A stretch of DNA of 64,000 nt, taken from contig NC_061867.1 in assembly GCF_907164915.1 (NCBI RefSeq), positions 26,946,308-27,010,307 of the forward strand, read 5' to 3'. The first letter of the stretch is position 1. Every line of letters begins with the position of its first letter. The position numbers were made by a program, and so were the translations under genes. Positions 42,131 to 52,012 of this stretch are shown here, piece by piece. This DNA is from Impatiens glandulifera (Eukaryota > Streptophyta > Magnoliopsida > Ericales > Balsaminaceae). The notes beneath the pieces are model-generated. The model was not told the origin of the DNA and ran no database searches. It saw only the letters and a program-made list of their open reading frames with translations.

Positions 42131-45100
42131 TCCTGTAAATTTAAAAATTCACGGGTTAAGAAATCAGGGAGATTATTATCTATCCCTTTTTTGTATGATA
42201 TTTCTAAATCAAATGGGGCTAAATGAGCTTGCCATCTGGCGAACATTTGTTTTGACACATCATGTTTAAAATCTTTCTGGAACATGAATTTAGCTGCGTT
42301 GCAATCTGTTCGTATAATAAATTTTTGATTATATAAATCATCTTGGAATTTTAAAACACATTTGACTATCGCCAGAATTTCTTTTGCGACTGTTGCATAA
42401 TTCTTTTGAGAGTTGTTCCATTTCCCTGAATGGAATCTGACAAGATAGACCTGTTTTGTTTCTGGATCTAATTGAGTTAGAATTCCTCCAAATCCTATGT
42501 CAGATGCATCAGTCTCAATTACCTTTTCCCAATTCGGGTTACTTATCATTAAACAAGGGAGTACCTTTACTTTATTTTTAATTCTCTTAATAGCCTCTGT
42601 ATGATGGTTTGACCATGGTTTAGGGTTCTTCTTCAGTCTTTCATATAAGATTGATGTATCTTCTGTTAGATTTTTATAGTATGGAGCCACATAATTTAAG
42701 CTGCCTAAAAATCTTTGTAATTGTGTTTTATCAGTGATCACATTAGGGAACTTTTCCGCAAATTCTATGTTTCTATTAATGGGAGTAATATTTCCCTTTT
42801 CAATGATATGACCTAAAAACCTTATTTTTGTTTTGAAAAGATCCATTTTTGGTTTAGAAATTACTAGTCCATTTTGAGTTATTATTGTTTTGAACATATT
42901 TAAATGTTTGAAATGAGTTTCAATTGATTTTGAATAAACTAATATGTCATCAATGTAGACAATTATAAATGTGCTATAAGGATTAAAGATATTATTCATA
43001 ATTTTTTGAAATTCGGATGGAGCATTTTTTAATCCAAATGGCATTACATTCCATTCATAATGTCCTATAGGGACATTGAATGCTGTTTTATACCTGTCAG
43101 ATTTTTCAATCTGGATTTGCCAATATCCTGATTTTAAGTCAAACTTTGAAAATATTAAACTATCATACAGTCTATCTAACAGATCCTTCTTATTAGGAAT
43201 TGGGTGCCTAATCCATTTTAATACTTTGTTTAAGGGTTTATAGTTTATTACTAACCTTGGCACGCCTCTTTCGACTTCTGAATGTTTATTTACGTAGAAA
43301 GCCGTACATGACCAAGGTGATTGTGATGGACTTATTAATCCCTTCTGTAGAAGTGTATCTATCTCTTTTTTGCATAATTCTAGATATTCTGAATTCATTT
43401 GGCAAGGTCTTGCCTTTGTAGGAATATTCTTTTCATTAAAAGCTTCCTCATATGGTAGTGAAACTATATGTTTCTTTCTATCCCAAAATGCATTAGGATG
43501 TTCATTACAAATATCTATTGAAAGTTGGTCTTTTAGCAGAGCTATTTTTTCTTGTAATTTAGGATTTTCTAGTTGTTCATCTATTGTTATTAGACTTATT
43601 TCTTGCTTTAGAAAATATATTTGATCTTGTTTTGCTTTGATATTATCATATATACTATGTAACATTTTAGTAAGCGGTTCCACAATAAATTCTAGAAAAA
43701 TATCATGTTTCTGGAAGGTTCCTGTAATACCTTTATTATTAATCATTTTAATAGGGTAGATTGTGTTTAAAAATGGGGTTCCAAGTATGACCTGATTTGA
43801 TATATCTTTAGCAAGTATAAAGCTCTGAGGAATGCATTTATTATCAGTACATATATAAGCTTTTGGAAGTTTATATTGGATTTGGAGTTTATCTCCCCCT
43901 GCATGCCACAGGGTATGACTTGTTTTATGAAAATACCTAGTAGGGATTAGTCCTTCCTGAATAACATTTAAATCTGCTCCGCTATCAACAAGAGCAGTAA
44001 ATGATCTTGTATAATGATTATCTATAAGGAGAGATATTTTTATGTGCCATTTTTGGGATTTAACCATTTCTATTGTGGATAAAAAATTTTCTGAGAAGAT
44101 ATTTTCTTCAATTTCTACTTTGTTGTCATTATAGTGATTTTTTTCGTTATGGTTATCCTCAAGCTTAGTTATTCTAGACTCTTGTATAATATTCTTCTTT
44201 TTTAATATCTTAATTTCTTCCTTTAAATTATTAATTTCTTTGTAAAGATTTGTGAGTGTTGTATTCTCTTCTTTATATTGAATCTTGTGTCTGAGTTGAT
44301 TCATTACTTCACTCATAGTGTAAGATTTATTATGATTATTATAATTGAATCTCTTTTCTTCGGGCTCTTCATCTTTAGAGGATGAAGTTCCTTCTTCAGA
44401 ATTAAACTGATCTATGATCTGCATTCTTAATTCTGGATCTTTGATGGCTTTTAGTAATTCAAAAGCATGATTTGATGTTAAAACATTAACTTTCATATCT
44501 GAAAATTGAGATATGATTCTATATAATTCTGATTTGTCAATATTTTGATCTAGGTTATTTGTTTCCTTTTTAGGACAACTTAATCCTGATCGGCAAGGCT
44601 CACATTCAGAGTCTTCCGAGCTTGATTCCGAAGTATTTTCATTATATAGGTCATCTATTTCAGAATCACCAGGTATTGAATCTGAACCAGATTCTTCAGA
44701 TTCTGAGTTTTGTAAAGTTTGTATTATTAATCTTTTTGTGTCTTCTGGGATTTCAAGATTATTAATTTTTTTCTTTGCCCAACAGAATTTTGAGGTGTGT
44801 CCTAATTTTCCACAGTTGTAGCATTTCTTACTATTTTTGAAATTTTTTGACTTGTTTTTAACCTTTTCTTCCCTCCTCTCATTTTTTATGTCTGAGTACT
44901 TTCGGAATGGTTTTCTATATTTGTGAAATTTATTATATTTCACCCTTTTCTCTTTTCTAGATGTAGGACTATCTATTCCAAATTGTTGGCAAAATTGACC
45001 TAATTGTTGTTTTTCATTTTGACTCTGTCTTTTAATTTGTTGGTTTAACCTTATTTCATTACATAAGGCTAGTCCTTCCTGTATACAGGTATCTATTAAT

Positions 45101-45131
45101 ACACCATATGTATAATTTTCATATGGTATCA
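42127..45131 (-). CDS. Capsid C-terminal part and pol, 5'-truncated (copy B)
   Basis: The frame is open from the junction to TGA at 42127, about 1,000 viral codons. It keeps the zinc knuckle, protease DSG, reverse transcriptase YIDD and RNase H TDAS motifs in the same order as copy A, with no frameshift. The first few codons of the longest open frame at this end (45165-45132) come from the inverted copy C and are not viral pol. It has no viral start codon context of its own. Confidence 0.8.
45121..45131. other. Inverted junction of viral copies B and C with 11-bp microhomology
   Basis: ATATGGTATCA belongs both to the primer-site region (copy A: ATATGGTATCAGAGCC) and to a place in the capsid coding region (copy A near 37587-37597: ATATGGTATCATTG). 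Left of it the sequence is copy B on the minus strand, right of it copy C on the plus strand. Confidence 0.9.
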
Positions 45132-45136
45132 GAGCC
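45124..45136 (+). other. tRNA-Met primer-binding site (copy C)
   Basis: TGGTATCAGAGCC, 11 nt before the movement-protein ATG. Confidence 0.9.
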
Positions 45137-45147
45137 AGAGGGTAGTT

Positions 45148-46242
45148 ATGCAGAATGATCAACACACCTTTCTAATCATGAATCTAATGAACATCATTTC
45201 AAGAAATAAAAACATTAAGAATACAAAAAAAGAGGAATATGATATTCCTAAGGATTTAGATCTCCTAAATAAGTGGACAATTCCAAAAGTTGAACCTAGA
45301 TTGATATATCAATTAGGAACATTTGAAAAAATGGGTTTAAAACAAGTAGTAAAAACTACTGAAGAGTCAGTTTCACTAGATAATAGTGATATGGTCATAA
45401 AACTACTATCAGATATGGATATAGCATATTATAAACGATCCTATAAATTTCTACATATAGGACTAGTGCAGGTGGCATTTAAACCTTTAACCTTAGAAGG
45501 TTTACCAGAGAGCTTTATGGCAGCCCTAAGAGATGGAAGAAATCTAAATTGGAAACAATCCCTAATGGGAATAATACAGTCCAGTTTAGCTCAAGGACCA
45601 GTTTATTTTAACGTTTTTCCAAACTTACAATTATCTTTATCTGACGCTAATATAACTGACTCCTTAACATTAAATGTTAAAACACATGGATATAATTATG
45701 CTCCCGGATCGGAAGTAATGTGTGTTTGTTATAGAATATATTATAAACCATTATTCACTTTAAATCCCCTTTGTAGAATAATGGACAAACCAAATAATGA
45801 GACAATTTTAATACAAACAAATTGTGATAAATCAAACATAACTAGTAGGAGACCAATTAAATGGGAAGAAATATCGTTCCCAGACAACTGGAAAATAGAA
45901 CAAGCTGTACCTGTAAAACCACAGGTCCAGAATCATAATAATATATTAGATATCTGTCAAAGTGAGGAAGGAAGTGTCGAAGTAAGATTTGACACAAACC
46001 TAAAGTTATGTCCAATACAAAGACATAGCTCTATCAAATCATATATCTCACCATTAGATTATAAGGTTGAGTATCCCTCTAGGGCATCCACCTCTCAAAT
46101 AAGGGAATCAACGTTTTCAGAAGATTCAACCCCAATTACAGAAAGATTATATATCAACAGACAAAATATTGTTAGGGAAAATAACACTCAAACTCTAAAT
46201 GAACCTGAACCGACAATGTCGGAAATGAACTTTTCTATTTAA
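45148..46242 (+). CDS. Viral movement protein (copy C)
   Basis: 364 codons, same protein as in copy A, with the caulimovirid 30K-type core (DGRNLNWKQS, GPVYFNVFPNLQL, CYRIYYKP). It ends ATTTAAATG: the TAA is followed at once by the in-frame ATG of the next ORF. No promoter precedes it in this copy; the sequence upstream is the inverted copy B. Confidence 0.8.
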   Translation: MQNDQHTFLIMNLMNIISRNKNIKNTKKEEYDIPKDLDLLNKWTIPKVEPRLIYQLGTFEKMGLKQVVKTTEESVSLDNSDMVIKLLSDMDIAYYKRSYKFLHIGLVQVAFKPLTLEGLPESFMAALRDGRNLNWKQSLMGIIQSSLAQGPVYFNVFPNLQLSLSDANITDSLTLNVKTHGYNYAPGSEVMCVCYRIYYKPLFTLNPLCRIMDKPNNETILIQTNCDKSNITSRRPIKWEEISFPDNWKIEQAVPVKPQVQNHNNILDICQSEEGSVEVRFDTNLKLCPIQRHSSIKSYISPLDYKVEYPSRASTSQIRESTFSEDSTPITERLYINRQNIVRENNTQTLNEPEPTMSEMNFSI

Positions 46243-47238
46243 ATGATTATTACACCCAAAATAGATTTCAATACTGGCTCCACAGCCAGAAAAATAATTT
46301 CAAATGAATTCAAAAATCCGGGATATACCCAATTCAGAAAATGGTTTTTTGAAAGTTTTCACACCAACGAAATAAAACAATTCGAAAAAGAATTTTATGA
46401 GTTCTGTACTGCGAAAAATGCTTTAATTCCTTTTACCTCTTGGTTCATAAGCACCTATGTTAAAAGTTATATTTCGGTAATTGAAAGAACTTTCAAATTA
46501 GAATCAGGAAAAACCTATCTAGGGACATATCCACCCCAACAACCTTTCCATATTGAAAAGGGAGAAAAAATATTAAATTTCGCGCCATACAAAAATTTAA
46601 TTGAAAATGATACGCTCCCAATAACATGCAAACATATCAATAATATGTTTGAACAACAAAACTACACAAGTCTGTTCCTAAATATTCTAGGAGAACAGTT
46701 ACAATCCATGGAAAATAAGATTGAAAAATTAATAAAATCTTTAAATGAAATCAAACCAGGAACGTCAAAAATAATTCCAAAAGAAAAAGAAGCTTTACCA
46801 ACTTTCCAACCACCTCCAATCATATCTGATTTCAAACTAAGGCCAATGCAAGAGTTTGAAAAAATTCTTGAAGAAAAATTTAGCAAGCTAAGCATTAAAA
46901 CCTTAGACAAGGAAAATAGAGATCATATTAATAAAATAGATAAATGGGCTGATAAACCTATACAAAGTAAATTTTACTACAATAGACCAACACCAATGGA
47001 TGTTTTACATGAAGAATACACAGATACAATTGATATTAGTTATTCAGGAAACAAAATCTATGAATGGAATATTGATGGATATTCAAACAAACAAATTTAT
47101 AATACAGTACATAGGATGCTAATGTACTCAACAGTTTGTAAAAATAGTAAAAATAGTGATAAAACTATAGCAACAATGATTGTTGCCGGATTCACTGGAC
47201 AATTAAAGGGCTGGTGGGATAATTATTTTTCCCAATAA
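46243..47238 (+). CDS. Capsid-region N-terminal part (copy C)
   Basis: 331 codons in the frame of the movement protein, ending at the TAA at 47236-47238 right after GWWDNYFSQ. The frame stays open beyond the stop with further capsid homology. The same stop is present in copy A, so it predates the separation of the copies. Confidence 0.7.
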   Translation: MIITPKIDFNTGSTARKIISNEFKNPGYTQFRKWFFESFHTNEIKQFEKEFYEFCTAKNALIPFTSWFISTYVKSYISVIERTFKLESGKTYLGTYPPQQPFHIEKGEKILNFAPYKNLIENDTLPITCKHINNMFEQQNYTSLFLNILGEQLQSMENKIEKLIKSLNEIKPGTSKIIPKEKEALPTFQPPPIISDFKLRPMQEFEKILEEKFSKLSIKTLDKENRDHINKIDKWADKPIQSKFYYNRPTPMDVLHEEYTDTIDISYSGNKIYEWNIDGYSNKQIYNTVHRMLMYSTVCKNSKNSDKTIATMIVAGFTGQLKGWWDNYFSQ

Positions 47239-50200
47239 AATAGAGATTCTATTCTTAACACTGTAAAACAAGAAAACAATAGCCTAACTGAACATGCAGT
47301 TTATACATTAGCAATTAACATCATTGAACACTTCACGGGAAGGTTCAGTGATAATAGTGATACAATTAGAACATTATTACAAAACCTAAGGTGCAAGACA
47401 CTCTCGGATTTTAGATGGTACAAAGATACCTTTCTAAGTAGAGTAATGGAACTACCAGAATGTAATAATGTACATTGGAAATCCAAATTTATAGATGGCC
47501 TCCCTAGCTTATTTGCTGAAAGGGTTAGAAGAAATCTCAAAAAGAGTCATTCAATGATACCATATGAAAATTATACATATGGTGTATTAATAGATACCTG
47601 TATACAGGAAGGACTAGCCTTATGTAATGAAATAAGGTTAAACCAACAAATTAAAAGACAGAGTCAAAATGAAAAACAACAATTAGGTCAATTTTGCCAA
47701 CAATTTGGAATAGATAGTCCTACATCTAGAAAAGAGAAAAGGGTGAAATATAATAAATTTCACAAATATAGAAAACCATTCCGAAAGTACTCAGACATAA
47801 AAAATGAGAGGAGGGAAGAAAAGGTTAAAAACAAGTCAAAAAATTTCAAAAATAGTAAGAAATGCTACAACTGTGGAAAATTAGGACACACCTCAAAATT
47901 CTGTTGGGCAAAGAAAAAAATTAATAATCTTGAAATCCCAGAAGACACAAAAAGATTAATAATACAAACTTTACAAAACTCAGAATCTGAAGAATCTGGT
48001 TCAGATTCAATACCTGGTGATTCTGAAATAGATGACCTATATAATGAAAATACTTCGGAATCAAGCTCGGAAGACTCTGAATGTGAGCCTTGCCGATCAG
48101 GATTAAGTTGTCCTAAAAAGGAAACAAATAACCTAGATCAAAATATTGACAAATCAGAATTATATAGAATCATATCTCAATTTTCAGATATGAAAGTTAA
48201 TGTTTTAACATCAAATCATGCTTTTGAATTACTAAAAGCCATCAAAGATCCAGAATTAAGAATGCAGATCATAGATCAGTTTAATTCTGAAGAAGGAACT
48301 TCATCCTCTAAAGATGAAGAGCCCGAAGAAAAGAGATTCAATTATAATAATCATAATAAATCTTACACTATGAGTGAAGTAATGAATCAACTCAGACACA
48401 AGATTCAATATAAAGAAGAGAATACAACACTCACAAATCTTTACAAAGAAATTAATAATTTAAAGGAAGAAATTAAGATATTAAAAAAGAAGAATATTAT
48501 ACAAGAGTCTAGAATAACTAAGCTTGAGGATAACCATAACGAAAAAAATCACTATAATGACAACAAAGTAGAAATTGAAGAAAATATCTTCTCAGAAAAT
48601 TTTTTATCCACAATAGAAATGGTTAAATCCCAAAAATGGCACATAAAAATATCTCTCCTTATAGATAATCATTATACAAGATCATTTACTGCTCTTGTTG
48701 ATAGCGGAGCAGATTTAAATGTTATTCAGGAAGGACTAATCCCTACTAGGTATTTTCATAAAACAAGTCATACCCTGTGGCATGCAGGGGGAGATAAACT
48801 CCAAATCCAATATAAACTTCCAAAAGCTTATATATGTACTGATAATAAATGCATTCCTCAGAGCTTTATACTTGCTAAAGATATATCAAATCAGGTCATA
48901 CTTGGAACCCCATTTTTAAACACAATCTACCCTATTAAAATGATTAATAATAAAGGTATTACAGGAACCTTCCAGAAACATGATATTTTTCTGGAATTTA
49001 TTGTGGAACCGCTTACTAAAATGTTACATAGTATATATGATAATATCAAAGCAAACAAGATCAAATATATTTTCTAAAGCAAGAAATAAGTCTAATAACA
49101 ATAGATGAACAACTAGAAAATCCTAAATTACAAGAAAAAATAGCTCTGCTAAAAGACCAACTTTCAATAGATATTTGTAATGAACATCCTAATGCATTTT
49201 GGGATAGAAAGAAACATATAGTTTCACTACCATATGAGGAAGCTTTTAATGAAAAGAATATTCCTACAAAGGCAAGACCTTGCCAAATGAATTCAGAATA
49301 TCTAGAATTATGCAAAAAAGAGATAGATACACTTCTACAGAAGGGATTAATAAGTCCATCACAATCACCTTGGTCATGTACGGCTTTCTACGTAAATAAA
49401 CATTCAGAAGTCGAAAGAGGCGTGCCAAGGTTAGTAATAAACTATAAACCCTTAAACAAAGTATTAAAATGGATTAGGCACCCAATTCCTAATAAGAAGG
49501 ATCTGTTAGATAGACTGTATGATAGTTTAATATTTTCAAAGTTTGACTTAAAATCAGGATATTGGCAAATCCAGATTGAAAAATCTGACAGGTATAAAAC
49601 AGCATTCAATGTCCCTATAGGACATTATGAATGGAATGTAATGCCATTTGGATTAAAAAATGCTCCATCCGAATTTCAAAAAATTATGAATAATATCTTT
49701 AATCCTTATAGCACATTTATAATTGTCTACATTGATGACATATTAGTTTATTCAAAATCAATTGAAACTCATTTCAAACATTTAAATATGTTCAAAACAA
49801 TAATAACTCAAAATGGACTAGTAATTTCTAAACCAAAAATGGATCTTTTCAAAACAAAAATAAGGTTTTTAGGTCATATCATTGAAAAGGGAAATATTAC
49901 TCCCATTAATAGAAACATAGAATTTGCGGAAAAGTTCCCTAATGTGATCACTGATAAAACACAATTACAAAGATTTTTAGGCAGCTTAAATTATGTGGCT
50001 CCATACTATAAAAATCTAACAGAAGATACATCAATCTTATATGAAAGACTGAAGAAGAACCCTAAACCATGGTCAAACCATCATACAGAGGCTATTAAGA
50101 GAATTAAAAATAAAGTAAAGGTACTCCCTTGTTTAATGATAAGTAACCCGAATTGGGAAAAGGTAATTGAGACTGATGCATCTGACATAGGATTTGGAGG

Positions 50201-50558
50201 AATTCTAACTCAATTAGATCCAGAAACAAAACAGGTCTATCTTGTCAGATTCCATTCAGGGCAATGGAACAACTCTCAAAAGAATTATGCAACAGTCGCA
50301 AAAGAAATTCTGGCGATAGTCAAATGTGTTTTAAAATTCCAAGATGATTTATATAATCAAAAATTTATTATACGAACAGATTGCAACGCAGCTAAATTCA
50401 TGTTCCAGAAAGATTTTAAACATGATGTGTCAAAACAAATGTTCGCCAGATGGCAAGCTCATTTAGCCCCATTTGATTTTGAAATATCATACAAAAAAGG
50501 GATAGATAATAATCTCCCTGATTTCTTAACCCGTGAATTTTTAAATTTACAGGAATGA
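47239..50558 (+). pseudogene. Capsid C-terminal part and pol, frameshifted (copy C)
   Basis: Zinc knuckle and protease lie in the first open part (first ATG at 47446, frame ends 49077). A one-base loss in an A-run at about 49053-49055, relative to A and B, shifts the frame between protease and reverse transcriptase. Reverse transcriptase (YIDD) and RNase H are open again from about 49100, with an ATG at 49287, to TGA 50558. It has Gln for Lys in SGQWNNS. Protease and polymerase cannot be made as one chain in this copy. Confidence 0.85.
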
Positions 50559-51874
50559 GCGGAAGGGGTTATGATTCTTTCTCTAATAGAGGAAGAGGAT
50601 CCTCCTCTATCAGAGGAAGAGGTCGGGGCAGAGCACCAGAGATCATATCTCAGTATGGTAAACAAAAACTGATAGCAATGGATCTATCCCAAAGTTCGGA
50701 CAGTCAAAAAGACAATCCAACGTACGCCAGAATACTGGGAGATGAAGAATCAGAATCCAATAATATTGGATTTATAAGAAATGAATATAAGGAAATTATA
50801 TTTCTCTTAGAAGAGAAGGACGTTAAATGGAGGAATGAGCCATGGACAATAATGCAGAGGTATTTGGATAATACATCCACTCCGTCAAGGACTTACAAGT
50901 CTCGGATATTTTACGAGCAAATACTTATTCAAAGTGGGTCATGTGAAATATCACATTTCTCTGGGGCAAACAAAGAAATTTATAATTTCAGCAAAATAAT
51001 AATAAAAAAGACAATTTCGTTGGAAGATTGGGGAATATCCCCAATGAAAGAAAGAGAATTATCGTTTAATAAAACGACAACAATCAAATTTAATTATTGG
51101 GATTATTGTGATGCCTTTACTAAGGCACTATATTATGAGAATAATAAATATAAACATTCCTGGTTCATAAAGGTATGTGCAAATGTCTATAGAGGTGATA
51201 TTCCCCACTGGTTCATAGACTGGTTTTACCGTTTTGGTCCCTGCCCAAAGATTTTACCAGAAGAAATCAAGGTCCTATTCGATAAATGGAGCAATATATC
51301 TCCCCAGCTTCTGCAAAAACAAGAAGCTAATTTATATATTGACGGAATAGCTTCATGTTTCTTTTTTACTGAATTTTCCATTCCATGGATCTGGAGATGG
51401 ATTCCTGAATTTGGTTATACCAAAACAGGCATTCCCTGTCTGTTTAGGTCATCATTTTATAAATTTTGGGATAAGATGATGAGAGTAGATCAGGAAACAA
51501 AAGAGCGATTCGGGAAGGAGACAATGGACCTCCTACACCAGCAAATAAGTATGTATGAAGAAAAACGACAAGTAGTGGAAGCACCGTCCCCGTTTGATTA
51601 TATCTCCAAAAAATTTCGAATGAGGTCAGAGAACTTATCAAAAAGTCAGATGATATCTGCATATATTGAAGAAATGAAGAAAGACTTTATGTCTAAATTT
51701 GAAGATGATAATAAATCAAACAAATCAGACTCAACTATGGCATCCGATTATCTTCAAGACGCTCAAAGTGATGTCGCCATTGAAGACATTTTCGAAGCAA
51801 TCAAAGATACCTTGGTTGAAAAAATTTCAAAAAAAGACGTTGGATCATCATCATCCAGCCAGTTCAAAATTTAA
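50555..51874 (+). CDS. 439-codon ORF of unknown function, intact (copy C)
   Basis: Overlaps the pol stop by ATGA. RG-rich N-terminus (RGRGRGR at about residues 20-26), aromatic middle and acidic Ser-rich tail. Its middle contains YRFGPCPKILPEEIKVLFDK and FGKETMDLLHQQISMYEEK, a likely helical stretch. It has no match I can name. It is unbroken here and in B, broken in A. Confidence 0.75.
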   Translation: MSGRGYDSFSNRGRGSSSIRGRGRGRAPEIISQYGKQKLIAMDLSQSSDSQKDNPTYARILGDEESESNNIGFIRNEYKEIIFLLEEKDVKWRNEPWTIMQRYLDNTSTPSRTYKSRIFYEQILIQSGSCEISHFSGANKEIYNFSKIIIKKTISLEDWGISPMKERELSFNKTTTIKFNYWDYCDAFTKALYYENNKYKHSWFIKVCANVYRGDIPHWFIDWFYRFGPCPKILPEEIKVLFDKWSNISPQLLQKQEANLYIDGIASCFFFTEFSIPWIWRWIPEFGYTKTGIPCLFRSSFYKFWDKMMRVDQETKERFGKETMDLLHQQISMYEEKRQVVEAPSPFDYISKKFRMRSENLSKSQMISAYIEEMKKDFMSKFEDDNKSNKSDSTMASDYLQDAQSDVAIEDIFEAIKDTLVEKISKKDVGSSSSSQFKI

Positions 51875-52012
51875 AGAGAAACAAGATCCGAAAGATGCGG
51901 AAAAAACTTATCCCGGGAATCCTGGGAGGTACTGTTTGCGGCAGAAGAAGACAAGATCCGTAATTTGCGGGAAGAAACTTATCCCGGGAATCCTGGGAAT
52001 CACTGTTCAAGT

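Larger units (their letters stand above)
40233..45131 (-). mobile_element. Endogenous pararetrovirus copy B, partial, head-to-tail with copy A
   Basis: A 4.9-kb minus-strand copy running from within the capsid region (45131) through pol, the 439-codon ORF, TATA box, poly(A) signals and leader, then directly into copy A. It lacks the movement-protein and capsid N-terminal parts. Its upstream end is fused to copy C in inverted orientation at ATATGGTATCA. It is nearly identical to A; the differences noticed include Leu for Phe in FDLEISYK and Ser for Asn in QQISMYEE. Confidence 0.88.
45121..52012 (+). mobile_element. Endogenous pararetrovirus copy C, inverted
   Basis: A plus-strand copy of 6.9 kb from the primer-binding site to just after the last ORF, ending at CACTGTTCAAGT, about 30 nt short of where the TATA box lies in A and B. 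It therefore lacks the promoter, poly(A) signals and leader. It shares both in-frame stops with copy A and has its own one-base deletion in pol. Confidence 0.88.

Noticed and set aside
45124..45136. TGGTATCAGAGCC as part of a tRNA-Met gene.
   Set aside because: Only the 3'-end complement is present at each site, with no cloverleaf; these are primer-binding sites.
51444..51662. Open frames antisense to the viral ORFs (also 41023-41241, 33491-33709 and the 84-codon frames near 35837, 43370 and 49061).
   Set aside because: They recur in each copy only because the copies are identical; they are shadows of the coding strand.
32734..52012. The viral cluster as an LTR retrotransposon of Ty3 type.
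   Set aside because: No LTRs and no integrase; it has a movement protein and a circularly permuted tandem structure, so a pararetrovirus fits better.
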